Source: an uncultured Vampirovibrio sp. (GTDB taxonomy: Bacteria > Cyanobacteriota > Vampirovibrionia > Gastranaerophilales > Gastranaerophilaceae). Taken from it: a stretch of 64,000 nt of DNA. Each line of letters opens with the position of its first letter. Within the stretch, counting starts at the first letter, position 1. The notes beneath the pieces are model-generated. The model was not told the origin of the DNA. It searched no databases and was given only the letters and a program-made list of their open reading frames with translations. The stretch lies in assembly GCA_910583875.1 (NCBI GenBank), contig CAJTXT010000001.1, positions 372,001 to 436,000 on the forward strand, given 5' to 3'. This document shows positions 8,731 through 17,625 of this stretch, piece by piece. The position numbers and the translations under genes are program-made.

Positions 8731-10221
8731 CTATTTATTTTTATGCAAGTTATTTCTTTTTTTTAAAATCCAAAAATCGGGATGCAGCAAGGCTAAAAAA
8801 GGAATTAATTCTAAACGGCCAATAAGCATATTAAATATGCATACTATTTTTGATAAAACAGTTAGATTGCTAAAACTTCCCATAGGATCAAGTTCACCAA
8901 ATGCAGGACCCACATTACCTAATGTCGAAATTGCACTTGTAAGCCCTACTACAACATCTTGTTCAATAAATATTAAAGAAACAGCGCTTAATGCAAAAAT
9001 TGTATAATAAAATATTACAAACGATATCATTTGTTTAACAACATCTTCATGAATAATTATTTTATTAATTTTTACCGGATAAACACCGTTAGGATGAAAT
9101 ATTTTAGAAATTTGTCTTTTCAAATATTTAAATATAAAAACTATTCTTAATAATTTTAAACCGCCCGAGGCAGAACCTATTGAAGCACCGCAAAACATTA
9201 ATAAAAACAACAATAATTTAGCTCTTAAATTCCATTGATTATAATCTACAGAAGCAAAACCCGTTGTTGTTATTATGGAAACGACTTGGAAGAAGGCAGA
9301 TTCAAAAGCTTTTTTCCATTCATATATGTGATGAGTTGTAAGTGTTATTGCAATACTTAATGTAAAAAACAAAACAACCATAAAATATAGTTTAAATTCA
9401 TCATCTTTAAATAGAGCCAGAAAATTTCTTTTTATATAAATCTTATATTGAAGAGCAAAATTCATTCCCGATAAAAACATAAAAATACCAATTACCCAGA
9501 AGAATTTTGATTGTCCGTAATCCATAATACTATTTTGTGCTGGGGAAAATCCTCCGCCAGATAAACTTGATAAAGAATTGCATACAGAATCAAAAAAAGG
9601 CATTCCCAAATAAATTAAAACAGCTATTTCTATTAATGTTAAAACAAAATAAATTCCCCATAATACAGCAGCTGTCTGCCTAATTCTTGGAGTCAATTTA
9701 CTTTCTGTAGAACTAGCACCGGGAGACTCAGCAAAAAACATTTGTCGTCCTGCAATTGCAAATTTAGGTAAAATTGCAATAAATAAAACCAATATTCCCA
9801 TACCGCCAAGCCATTGGCTAAAAGACCTCCAAAAAAACATAGTTTTAGGGTATATTGAAAAATCAGTTAAGACAGTAGCACCTGTTGTTGTAACACCGGA
9901 TACTGCCTCAAATAAAGCATCAATTGGATTTAGTCCAAAATATAAGAAAGGCACAGCAGCCAAAATTGAAAAAGAAAACCAAGATAAAAGCACAACTGCA
10001 AGAGTTTCACTTTTATTAATATTATTGAAATTTTCTTCGTCCTTTTCTTCTTTTCCTCTTAAAAACATACTAAATAAATATGCAATTATGGAGGAGCCAA
10101 TAAAAGGAATACAAGCACTATATTCCTTGTAAATCAATGCACATATACAAGGTATAAGTATAACAAGTGCAATATATTTTAAGATAAGACTTAACGTATT
10201 AAAGGCATAATTATAATTCAT
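8731..10221 (-). CDS. trkH: Trk-type potassium uptake channel subunit
   Basis: 496 residues, a normal TrkH length, with about ten membrane segments. The four selectivity-filter repeats are visible: VSGVTTTGATVL, SLSSLSGGGFSP, VSIITTTGFAS and ISTLGNVGPAFG. QWLGGMGILVLFIAILPKF, SIGSASGGLKLLR and the C-terminal GRLELIPFLALLHPDFW are family hallmarks. It mediates K+ import across the inner membrane, gated by the RCK protein TrkA encoded directly upstream (3-nt gap), so translation is probably coupled. Confidence 0.93.
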   Translation of the reverse strand: MNYNYAFNTLSLILKYIALVILIPCICALIYKEYSACIPFIGSSIIAYLFSMFLRGKEEKDEENFNNINKSETLAVVLLSWFSFSILAAVPFLYFGLNPIDALFEAVSGVTTTGATVLTDFSIYPKTMFFWRSFSQWLGGMGILVLFIAILPKFAIAGRQMFFAESPGASSTESKLTPRIRQTAAVLWGIYFVLTLIEIAVLIYLGMPFFDSVCNSLSSLSGGGFSPAQNSIMDYGQSKFFWVIGIFMFLSGMNFALQYKIYIKRNFLALFKDDEFKLYFMVVLFFTLSIAITLTTHHIYEWKKAFESAFFQVVSIITTTGFASVDYNQWNLRAKLLLFLLMFCGASIGSASGGLKLLRIVFIFKYLKRQISKIFHPNGVYPVKINKIIIHEDVVKQMISFVIFYYTIFALSAVSLIFIEQDVVVGLTSAISTLGNVGPAFGELDPMGSFSNLTVLSKIVCIFNMLIGRLELIPFLALLHPDFWILKKRNNLHKNK

Positions 10222-10224
10222 TTG

Positions 10225-11568
10225 CTAACCGCACCTTTTAAAATAATTTAGGATAGCATCTGCATTTTCTTGAGTTGTAAATATCATCAGATTATCATAA
10301 GGCATTACTTGAGTTGTACCACGCGGAATAATTATCCTATTTCTTCTTTGTATAATTGCAATAATTGCTTTGCAAGGAAGTTTTAAATTCATAATCATAT
10401 CTGTTTTAAAATCGAACGGAACACAAATCTCCAAAACTTTACCCTGTCCACGTTCTACTGTTGCCAAAATTTCAACTTCTGTTTTTATTAAATGATTTTC
10501 TATATCATCAATTGCTGCTGCATCTTGTGATATAGCAACATCAATTCCAACTTTCTCAAATAAATTTGCATTAGCATTTTTTGAAACTCTTGTAATTACT
10601 TTAGGTACGCCAAGCTGTTTTGCAAGCAGAGAACATAATAAATTCTTTTCATCATTATTTGTAACACTAACTACAACATCTGATTCACTAACACGTTCTT
10701 CTTCTAAAAGCCCAAAATTAGCACCGTCACCATTAATTACAAGCGTATTTTTCAAATTTTCTGTTAATTCAACACATCTGTCATAATCAAATTCAATGAT
10801 TTTAATCCGCATATTAACTTTTTCAAGGTTTTGGGCAAGCATTAAACCAACACTACCTCCGCCTATAATAGTCACTTGTTTAACATCATTTTTTTCTTGG
10901 AAAAATTTATTTGCAAGAATATCTAATGAATAAGAAGAACCCATAAAAATAACTTTGTCATTTAATAAAAGCTCTGTATCACCATTTGGAATAAATAATT
11001 TATTTTCTCTTGTTATACCTACAATCAAAGTTTCTTCAGGGAAACTGCAGTCTTTAATCTTTTTATTTAAGAATTTAGTACCCTCTATAACACGATATTC
11101 AAGAAGTCTTGCCTTTCCATTAGCAAAGTTTTCAACATCTATTGCATTTGGAACAGTAATAATCCTGAAAATTTCTTGTGTCATAAGTTCTTCCGGCCAA
11201 AGAACATAATCAATCATAAGTTCCCGCTGATATTTTGAGCCGCGAACCAAAGATAACGATTCAACATTATCTTGTTTACTTACAAAACAAACCGTTTTTA
11301 ATTTAGTCATATTTGTTACTGTAAGACACGCAACTATATTCGCTTCATCATTATCGCTGCAGGCTATAAATATATCAGCATCCTTTATTCCTATTTCCTC
11401 CAAAATAGCAATATTAGAACCCGAGCCCTGTACATATTCAATATCTAACTTCTGAATTTCACTACTGTTTTCAGCTTTATCATCAATAACAATAATATCG
11501 TGATCTTCATATAACTTCGCCGCAATCAAACACGCTGTTTCATTTGCGCCATATATTACAATTTTCAT
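10225..11568 (-). CDS. trkA: Trk potassium uptake regulator (RCK protein)
   Basis: 447 residues with two RCK units. The first Rossmann fold starts at residue 1 (MKIVIYGANETACLIAAKL), with IACSDNDEANIVACL. The second starts near residue 225 (VTIIGGGSVGLMLAQNL), with VSVTNNDEKNLLCSLLAK. Each is followed by a TrkA-C domain (KFLNKKIKDCSFPEE and LKLPCKAIIAIIQRRNRIIIPRG). It binds NAD(H)/nucleotides and gates TrkH at the cytoplasmic face. The ATG at 11568 has AAGGAATTTT upstream; the promoter probably lies in 11580-11640. Operon trkA-trkH. Confidence 0.93.
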   Translation of the reverse strand: MKIVIYGANETACLIAAKLYEDHDIIVIDDKAENSSEIQKLDIEYVQGSGSNIAILEEIGIKDADIFIACSDNDEANIVACLTVTNMTKLKTVCFVSKQDNVESLSLVRGSKYQRELMIDYVLWPEELMTQEIFRIITVPNAIDVENFANGKARLLEYRVIEGTKFLNKKIKDCSFPEETLIVGITRENKLFIPNGDTELLLNDKVIFMGSSYSLDILANKFFQEKNDVKQVTIIGGGSVGLMLAQNLEKVNMRIKIIEFDYDRCVELTENLKNTLVINGDGANFGLLEEERVSESDVVVSVTNNDEKNLLCSLLAKQLGVPKVITRVSKNANANLFEKVGIDVAISQDAAAIDDIENHLIKTEVEILATVERGQGKVLEICVPFDFKTDMIMNLKLPCKAIIAIIQRRNRIIIPRGTTQVMPYDNLMIFTTQENADAILNYFKRCG

Positions 11569-11654
11569 AAAATTCCTTAATGTTTTTATACAACTTATAA
11601 AACAAAAAGGAACTTTTGTCTATTACGAAATATTGAAATTTATATATAATTCTC

Positions 11655-11773
11655 AACATAATAGTTAAAATTATCACCATGAAGTTGTTTGACTACTTTT
11701 CCCAAAGTTGTGATTTTGAAATAATATATTATATTCTCTTGTCACCCTGAATTTAGTTCAGGGTCTTACCAGC
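11655..11773 (+). repeat. BIME-like composite, copy 1
   Basis: A spacer (GTTTGACTACTTTTCCCAAA, then TGTGATTTTGAAATAATATA) ends in the palindrome CCCTGAATTTAGTTCAGGG (11745-11763) followed by TCTTACCAGC. The same spacer-palindrome order recurs at 11826-11972 and 13663-13810. Confidence 0.75.
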
Positions 11774-11825
11774 TTTATATAACCACTTTTAACTACAAAT
11801 AAACGTCCTGATTTAAGTCCAAATT

Positions 11826-11972
11826 GGTTAGATTCCGAAACAAGTTCGGAATGACAGTTTGACCTTTCTGTTATGCTGAACTTCTTTGACTTCTTTTTCT
11901 AAAATCTTTGATTTTAAAAACAACATATTACACTCTCCTGTCACCCTGAATTTAGTTCAGGGTCTTACCAGC
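11826..11972 (+). repeat. BIME-like composite, copy 2
   Basis: It begins with palindrome ATTCCGAAACAAGTTCGGAAT plus GACAG, continues through a TTTGAC...TTCTAAAATCTTTGATTTT spacer, and ends with CCCTGAATTTAGTTCAGGG plus TCTTACCAGC. The two end palindromes are in opposite orientation with different stem bases but the same loop plan. Confidence 0.8.
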
Positions 11973-12025
11973 TTTATATTAATTACTTTTAAGTAGAAAA
12001 AGTTTTATGGTTTAATTTTCAGTTG

Positions 12026-12055
12026 ATAAGATGCTGAAACTAGTTCAGCATGACA
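12026..12055 (+). repeat. REP-like palindrome
   Basis: ATGCTGAAACTAGTTCAGCAT followed by GACAA. It has the same design as the neighbouring composites, with a third stem sequence (TGCTGAA/TTCAGCA). Confidence 0.75.
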
Positions 12056-12120
12056 ATTTTTAGTTTTTTCAAAAATACATAACTATTTTTTATTTAAATT
12101 AAAATAATTTAAATGATAGA

Positions 12121-13491
12121 CTATAAAGCAGCTAAATCTTTTGTTATTTGAGATTGTAATTGTGAATTATCTGTATTATATGCAGCAACATAGGCTTTTG
12201 ATAACAATTTTCTTGCTTTTGCACTATTTCCGTATTGAAGCATTACTTCGGCTGCACTTCTATAATTTTTTGCTAAATTTTCATAATCTTCAACTTTAGC
12301 AAATGACTCAGAAGAAGTTCCATATAAATTTAAAGCCTTAGCTTTTTCACCTAATTTCTCACACATTTTTGCATTCTTAGAATATGTTAAACCTTTAACC
12401 TTTTCATTCTGAGTTTCATCAGCAATTGTTGAAGCCATATTCATAAACATAAAAGCATTTTGCTTATCGTATTTACCTGTATGAATTTGAGCCAAGTCTG
12501 ACAGTGCTTTTGTTTGAAGTTTCAAATTATCTGCTTCACCAGCAAATGAAACAGCAGCACAATAATGCTCTACAGCAGGGTCAAAATTTACATAATCATC
12601 ATAAATTTTTGCCATTGAAATATGCGCCCTTGCTTTTATATTATTGTCTGCACTTTGCCTTGCAGCTCTATCATAACTATATAAAGCATCTTCAATCTGA
12701 TTAAATTCATCATACAATCTGCCTGCTTCATAATTAATCATTGCACTTGTTTGATAGTCACCTATTTCATCTGCATATTCAAGTGCATTTTGAAAAGAAT
12801 ACAAAGCTTGTTCTTTGTTATCAATAGCGGCATATTTTTTAGCTTGAATAAACATCCTTTTCAATTGTGCATCTAACGGAACATATATCCCGCTGTCCGA
12901 CTGTTGCTGTTGTTCTTCTTCAGCGTTTTCTGGTTGAACAGACTGTTGTTCTTCAACTATTTGAGTTTCTTCCTCCTGCACAACATCAACTGTTTGTTCT
13001 TGAAGAACCTGCTCGGTTTTGTAATCAATTTGCTGTAAAAATAAAGCATCTACCCAGTTTTCTACAACTTTAGACGGTTTTTTTAGTGTATTTGTAATAT
13101 ATTCATCTAATATTTGTGAGGCGCTTTTTAAATTAGATTGAATAATTTGCGGATTTGGATTATCTTTTTGCGATTGATTTTCTATTAAACTTAAATATGA
13201 TGCTACTTCTGATTTAATTTCATCCGGAGCACCTATTGCATTTGTTGTATTTTTAAAGTCTTTTAAAACCTGATCTATATTGATTTTACGTCTGGTATAA
13301 TCAATAGCAACTTTCTCACCATTAGGGAAATAAGAATTATCTTTTGGTTGTTTTCTTTCCTGCTGCAAATCATTTTCAGCATTTTGAGACGATTGAGAAC
13401 TTTTCTCCTCATCTTGTTTTCTGGTAATTTGTTTTCTGTGATTTATACCATAATATGAATTTACATAGTTCGGGTATATAGAATTATACAA
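12121..13491 (-). CDS. TPR-repeat protein
   Basis: 456 residues. Residues 1-60 are Gln/Asn/Lys-rich and disordered; 60-145 are helical; 150-200 are very Gln/Glu-rich. From about 205 there are five or six helix-turn-helix units with TPR spacing (AAIDNKEQALYSFQNALEYA, YEAGRLYDEFNQIEDALYSY, ISMAKIYDDYVNFDPAVEHY). TPRs mediate protein-protein contacts; the partner is unknown. The start is TTG 13491, supported by GAGGCGG 8 nt upstream and an in-frame TAA just before it. No signal peptide. Flanked on both sides by REP-rich gaps. Confidence 0.75.
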   Translation of the reverse strand: MYNSIYPNYVNSYYGINHRKQITRKQDEEKSSQSSQNAENDLQQERKQPKDNSYFPNGEKVAIDYTRRKINIDQVLKDFKNTTNAIGAPDEIKSEVASYLSLIENQSQKDNPNPQIIQSNLKSASQILDEYITNTLKKPSKVVENWVDALFLQQIDYKTEQVLQEQTVDVVQEEETQIVEEQQSVQPENAEEEQQQQSDSGIYVPLDAQLKRMFIQAKKYAAIDNKEQALYSFQNALEYADEIGDYQTSAMINYEAGRLYDEFNQIEDALYSYDRAARQSADNNIKARAHISMAKIYDDYVNFDPAVEHYCAAVSFAGEADNLKLQTKALSDLAQIHTGKYDKQNAFMFMNMASTIADETQNEKVKGLTYSKNAKMCEKLGEKAKALNLYGTSSESFAKVEDYENLAKNYRSAAEVMLQYGNSAKARKLLSKAYVAAYNTDNSQLQSQITKDLAAL

Positions 13492-13662
13492 GTTTTACCG
13501 CCTCACAATTACACTTTTATCCACATCTAATTCTACATAAACTAGTATCTGATTTTTTAGGAAAATTTGGAATACACTATTTAGTGTATTAATGTTTTTT
13601 TAAAGAAAATCAAAATTATAAAGAAACAAAATTTGCTTAAAAACATAAATGAGTATTTTAAT

Positions 13663-13810
13663 TGGTAAGATGCTGAAATAAATTCAGCATGACAGTTTGA
13701 CTTTTCTGTTATCCTAAACTTATTTGACTACCTTTTCTAAAATCTGTGATTTTGAAAACGACATATTATATTCTCTTGTCACCCTGAATTTAGTTCAGGG
13801 TCTTACCAGC
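13663..13810 (+). repeat. BIME-like composite, copy 3
   Basis: Palindrome ATGCTGAAATAAATTCAGCAT plus GACAG, a spacer with TTTGACTACCTTTTCTAAAA, then CCCTGAATTTAGTTCAGGG plus TCTTACCAGC. It is collinear with copy 2 over its full length although the first palindrome has a different stem. The 384-bp gap 13492-13875 holds nothing else apart from the radical SAM promoter. Confidence 0.8.
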
Positions 13811-13840
13811 TAAAAATTAAAATATAAAACTTATATTATT

Positions 13841-13869
13841 TTGGTTATTTTAAAATTTTATATTAAAAT
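13841..13869 (+). promoter_or_regulatory. promoter of the radical SAM gene, leaderless arrangement
   Basis: TTGGTT (13841-13846), 17 nt, TAAAAT (13864-13869), then 6 nt to the ATG at 13876 and no SD. Confidence 0.5.
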
Positions 13870-13875
13870 AACTAC

Positions 13876-14910
13876 ATGCTAAAAAAATTTCTTATAAACA
13901 GATTTAATAAAAAATATGCAGGAAAAGAACTTATGTTCTGTCCAAGGATATATGAAGATATTTCTTTCCTCCCGTTTGTTATTGTCAAATGCTGTCATTG
14001 CAATAGAATGCCATATTCACCGCCGTTATTATATCCGGCAAATGCAGAAAAATTAACTGCAAAAAAACTTTTAAAATCAATAACAAAATTTAATTTTTAT
14101 GAATATTTAAAAAATATTGATAAACTAATGCAATTAAATCAAAAACAAACAGGCGGCTGCCAAGGCTGTACATTTTTACAAAAACAAATTGTACCTGAAT
14201 TCCCTCATGAAAAAAATATTAAATTTTTTACAATTAACCATTTTACAAAATGTAATTCTAATTGTGTATATTGTGGTATAGGCAGAAAAACAGAAGATAT
14301 AAAATTCAAACTGCTTCCTATTTTAAAAAGGCTTATTAAAGATAAAATGATAAACGACTCCTGCTTAATTAACTGGGGTGGCGGCGAACCAACTATATGC
14401 AATGAATTTGAAGAACTTGCAGCCTATCTTCATAAAAATAATATCCGTCAGGCAATAAATTCTTCCGGAATAGAATTTTCTCAAACTATCCTTGAGGGGT
14501 TAAAAGACGGTTCAATGAGCATACAAATAAGTCCTGACAGCGGAACAGAAGAAACCTATCGAAAAATAAAAAGACAGAAGAATTTTAATAGGGTTTGGGA
14601 AAATATAAGAAAATATGCACAATACCCCAATATGTTATTTGTAAAATACATTTTCTTTTCTTGGAATGCAAATGAAAACGATATTAGATGTTTTATGCAA
14701 AAATGTATAGAATCAGGTGTCAAAAATATTGTAATAGATTGCGAATCAAACAGCGCAGCAAATAACCCAAGATGTTTTTGGGGTCCAATAACAGATGAAA
14801 TCGTGCAGCTTGCTATCTTAATGAAAAAACTTGCTATTGAAAACGACATTAAATATGAAATTTCATACCAATGGCGAGATGAAAAGAAACAAAAAATAGA
14901 ACAGGGCTAA
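13876..14910 (+). CDS. radical SAM protein
   Basis: 344 residues. The radical SAM cluster motif CNSNCVYC (CxxxCxxC) is near residue 130, followed by NWGGGEPTICNEFEEL (the GGE-type SAM-binding turn) and QISPDSGTEETYRKIKR. The N-terminal ~115 residues add a Cys-rich part (FCPRIY, KCCHCNRMPYSP, GGCQGCTFL) that could hold a second cluster or zinc. Substrate unknown. It resembles stand-alone radical SAM proteins near polysaccharide or peptide loci, but no partner gene is adjacent. The start follows a promoter at only 6 nt, so it is probably leaderless. Confidence 0.85.
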   Translation: MLKKFLINRFNKKYAGKELMFCPRIYEDISFLPFVIVKCCHCNRMPYSPPLLYPANAEKLTAKKLLKSITKFNFYEYLKNIDKLMQLNQKQTGGCQGCTFLQKQIVPEFPHEKNIKFFTINHFTKCNSNCVYCGIGRKTEDIKFKLLPILKRLIKDKMINDSCLINWGGGEPTICNEFEELAAYLHKNNIRQAINSSGIEFSQTILEGLKDGSMSIQISPDSGTEETYRKIKRQKNFNRVWENIRKYAQYPNMLFVKYIFFSWNANENDIRCFMQKCIESGVKNIVIDCESNSAANNPRCFWGPITDEIVQLAILMKKLAIENDIKYEISYQWRDEKKQKIEQG

Positions 14911-14965
14911 TTTTTTTATTTTCTAAATATCTATCTAATTTGAAAATTGGATATACAAATAGTAA

Positions 14966-15000
14966 GTTGGAAAGATTCCGAAACAAATTCGGAATGACAT
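14966..15000 (+). repeat. REP-like palindrome
   Basis: ATTCCGAAACAAATTCGGAAT preceded by GGAAAG and followed by GACAT. It faces an inverted copy 50 bp away (15049-15083). Confidence 0.75.
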
Positions 15001-15048
15001 AATGCTTTTATAACGTACGAAAAACTTTATTAATATTCAATAAGTTCA

Positions 15049-15083
15049 CTGTCATTCCGAACTTGTTTCGGAATCTTTCCAAT
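15049..15083 (-). repeat. REP-like palindrome, inverted partner of 14966-15000
   Basis: TGTC then ATTCCGAACTTGTTTCGGAAT then CTTTCC, the reverse orientation of the copy at 14966. The pair could form one large cruciform. Confidence 0.75.
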
Positions 15084-15145
15084 TAGAAATCTTAACTTAA
15101 ACTAAATTTTAGACAAATTATTAAAAGTTTTATGTAAAAACACGC

Positions 15146-15173
15146 AAAAAAAAAGGAACTTTTTAAGGGTTCC
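15146..15173 (-). terminator. terminator of a possible short minus-strand RNA
   Basis: On the minus strand GGAACCC...AGTTCC is followed by nine T. No CDS ends here, so it may terminate a short untranslated RNA starting near 15225 (minus strand ACTTACCTTACTTACTACC after a TATATT box). The rest of 15084-15403 shows nothing recognisable. Confidence 0.5.
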
Positions 15174-15403
15174 TCTGAAATCTTTTTCAATTTCCTCGTG
15201 TGTTAGTAAAGGTAGTAAGTAAGGTAAGTGTATGAATATAAAATCTTGTTTATTGTTTATCTTTTAGTTTGTTTATCATCTACATATATATAAAGTATAT
15301 AACTTTTAAATAATTGCCTAAATGATTTGATTTTGTAATATTTCTTTACATATAAGTTTGTTATCAGAATATGTGTAATGATTAAAATTCACTCTTAACA
15401 ACT

Positions 15404-15496
15404 AAAAGAAAGATAAAGTTTTTTATTTTAGACGCCTGTGTTTTCGCGATTCCTAAAAACAATGCCGTCTAAAACAAAAAACTTTATCTTTCTTTT
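15404..15496 (+). repeat. hairpin element, copy 3
   Basis: Arms of 31 bp with one mismatch (AAAAGAAAGATAAAGTTTTT on the left, its complement on the right) surround the conserved centre, which reads CGCGATTCC here. It lies 18 bp after the stop of the minus-strand gene 15515-15781. Confidence 0.8.
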
Positions 15497-15514
15497 AAAT
15501 TATTAATGTTCACC

Positions 15515-15781
15515 TTAAAACTTAACATTAAAGGTAGATTGAGGCTGTCCCTCTCGAACCATCTGACCCAACGCATACATCTGAGCTTGATACATTCTAA
15601 TTTCTTTTGCTACTTGACCTGAGAAAACTTTATCATTTTCTTCCAGATAGTTAACAAAAGGATTAACCGTTATATTTTCAACTTCTTGTTTTGCAACTTT
15701 TTTTACTTCTGCAAAACTTTTTTTAGGAAGTGCTACATTAAAGCCAAAAGGCTGTCTTAGTATTGATTGATTTTCGTTCAT
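15515..15781 (-). CDS. small hypothetical protein
   Basis: 88 residues, no membrane segment, no Cys. The N-terminus (MNENQSILRQPFGFNVALPK) is followed by a helical, Lys/Glu-rich middle and a Gln/Met-rich helix (EIRMYQAQMYALGQMVREGQ). Family not recognised. It has an ATG start at 15781. The gene stands alone, with hairpin element copy 3 just downstream. Confidence 0.55.
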   Translation of the reverse strand: MNENQSILRQPFGFNVALPKKSFAEVKKVAKQEVENITVNPFVNYLEENDKVFSGQVAKEIRMYQAQMYALGQMVREGQPQSTFNVKF

Positions 15782-15970
15782 TGTTTCTCATTTATTCCTT
15801 TATAATTTTCTTATCGGAATATTTTTATTAAACTTTAATGTTTATCTTTATTTTGTAAAGAAAACAATATATGATTGTTACAAAGAAACATTAATGTAAC
15901 AAAAAAGTTAACAAACTAGCAAAAAAAAATTTGGACGAATTTTAAAACCCACGGAAAAGACAATAATAAC

Positions 15971-17608
15971 ATGATAGATAGAATTAATACATCAATTTCT
16001 AATATAAAAATAGCCGAAAATAATAATAAAAATAAGCAATCCTTTAAAGGTGCTGATACAGCACTGTTAACTGGACTAAGAGCATTAAATAACAGTCCTG
16101 CTGTTGGAGCTTGTGCTGTCGATTTATGTTCTATGGTAATTCCAAGAACTGCTATAGAGGCAAAAAACAGAGGACCTCAATCAGGTATAGAAACCGCATT
16201 TAGAGAAGGTACAAGTTGTTTTATACATGCCTGCGTAGGTTTAATCGGGCTTGGGGCTGCAACATTACTTTCAGGAAAATTCAATAAAGAATACGGCATT
16301 AAAGCTCAAAATCTTTTTGCCAGTGGTGACGTAATTAATAGCATGTCTAACTTATGGCAAGAATCAAGAGGCACATCAAAACAATTTTTTGAAGGTTTTG
16401 TTCAAAACATAAAAGGTTTAAACGGTGAACAATGGAAAACCGTCTCCGGTGAAGCTAAAGAAGGTATTGTTAACGGTTTAGTCACTCTTGCTGATAAAAC
16501 AAAACAATTAGCTTCAGCTCAAGGTGCAGATAAATCTAAGTTAGTAAAAGAAGTTAAAGATTTAAAATCCGTTGTACTTTCTCAAATAACAAAAGATACA
16601 GGCGCACAGGCTTCCTTTAAACTTAACCAAATAAAAGGTTCAAAAGAAATTTTTTCAAGTTTATCAGAACTTGTAGATAATGCTGTTTCACTTTCAAATT
16701 CATTTAAGACTCAATCAAAAGAGAAACTTCCTTCTTTTGTAAAAGCATTAACAAAAAATAAAACAGCTTCTACTTTATTAGGACTGGGAATTTGTGCTGC
16801 ATTATGTATGTCTGTACAGCCCTTTAACAGATATTTAACAAAAAAACGTACAGGAAGTGACGGTTTTGTAGGTGTTGAAGGTGAAAAGAAAGCAGAACCT
16901 TCAAAAGGATTTAAAGCTGCAAAAACAGCCCTAGGTATTGCTTTTCCTGCATTTGCTATAAGTACAATCGGTAAACCTGCAAACATTTTATCTAATATAC
17001 AATTTAACAGTAAAGTACCTACGTTAAATCAATTCAAATTATTATATGGTCTTACTATTGGTTCAAGATTTATGTCTGCAAGAGACAGCAATGAACTTAG
17101 AGAGGCAACTATTAAAGATACTTTAGGCTTTACTAACTGGCTAATTCTTGGCGGCATGGTTTCAAAACTTACAGCAAGAGCATTGGGCGGTAAAGAATTA
17201 ATTAACAACCCTGTTGCTCAAGAAGGCGGCAAAAAAGGCATAAAATATGCAGCTAAATGGTTAACAAAAGCTTCAGTTAAATCCTTCGATGAAGTATTAT
17301 TACCAAACGCTAAAGAATTAACAAAGAACGGTAAATTAATGAAGTTCTCTGAATTAGTTAAGAATGCAGATTCTGCAACAAAATCTAAAGTTCTTAAAAT
17401 TGCAGGTTCCCAAATTGCAGGTTACTTATATTCAGGTATTGTTCTTGGTATGGGAATTGCAAAATTAAACATCTTTATTACAAAACAAATTCAAGCTAAG
17501 AAAAAAGCAAATAATAAAACTCAAGAACCACAAATTCAAAAGTTTGACTTAAATTATCTTTCTAAAATGCAAAATGAAACAAGCAATGTATTCAAAGATT
17601 TTAATTAA
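15971..17608 (+). CDS. large membrane-associated protein, unknown
   Basis: 545 residues. The N-terminus (MIDRINTSISNIKIAEN...QSFKGADTAL) carries the FKG-type tail seen on other proteins here. Hydrophobic segments appear near residues 82-100 (CVGLIGLGAATLLSG), 262-278 (TLLGLGICAALCMSV), 312-330 and 385-400, and near 495-512 (AGYLYSGIVLGMGIAKL). Between the first two lies a long helical, soluble stretch. Family not recognised; this protein style is common in Gastranaerophilales. The cca promoter lies in its last codons. Confidence 0.65.
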   Translation: MIDRINTSISNIKIAENNNKNKQSFKGADTALLTGLRALNNSPAVGACAVDLCSMVIPRTAIEAKNRGPQSGIETAFREGTSCFIHACVGLIGLGAATLLSGKFNKEYGIKAQNLFASGDVINSMSNLWQESRGTSKQFFEGFVQNIKGLNGEQWKTVSGEAKEGIVNGLVTLADKTKQLASAQGADKSKLVKEVKDLKSVVLSQITKDTGAQASFKLNQIKGSKEIFSSLSELVDNAVSLSNSFKTQSKEKLPSFVKALTKNKTASTLLGLGICAALCMSVQPFNRYLTKKRTGSDGFVGVEGEKKAEPSKGFKAAKTALGIAFPAFAISTIGKPANILSNIQFNSKVPTLNQFKLLYGLTIGSRFMSARDSNELREATIKDTLGFTNWLILGGMVSKLTARALGGKELINNPVAQEGGKKGIKYAAKWLTKASVKSFDEVLLPNAKELTKNGKLMKFSELVKNADSATKSKVLKIAGSQIAGYLYSGIVLGMGIAKLNIFITKQIQAKKKANNKTQEPQIQKFDLNYLSKMQNETSNVFKDFN

Positions 17609-17619
17609 TTTGATATAAT
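17591..17619 (+). promoter_or_regulatory. cca promoter, leaderless arrangement
   Basis: TTCAAA (17591-17596), 17 nt, TATAAT (17614-17619), then CGCTTT and the ATG at 17626. The -35 box lies inside the preceding reading frame. No SD. Confidence 0.6.
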
Positions 17620-17625
17620 CGCTTT

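Larger units (their letters stand above)
11569..12120. other. repeat-filled intergenic region
   Basis: No gene seen in 552 bp. It carries three REP/BIME-like palindromes and one related single palindrome, listed separately, in two composite units. 11570-11640 should contain the trkA promoter. Confidence 0.6.
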
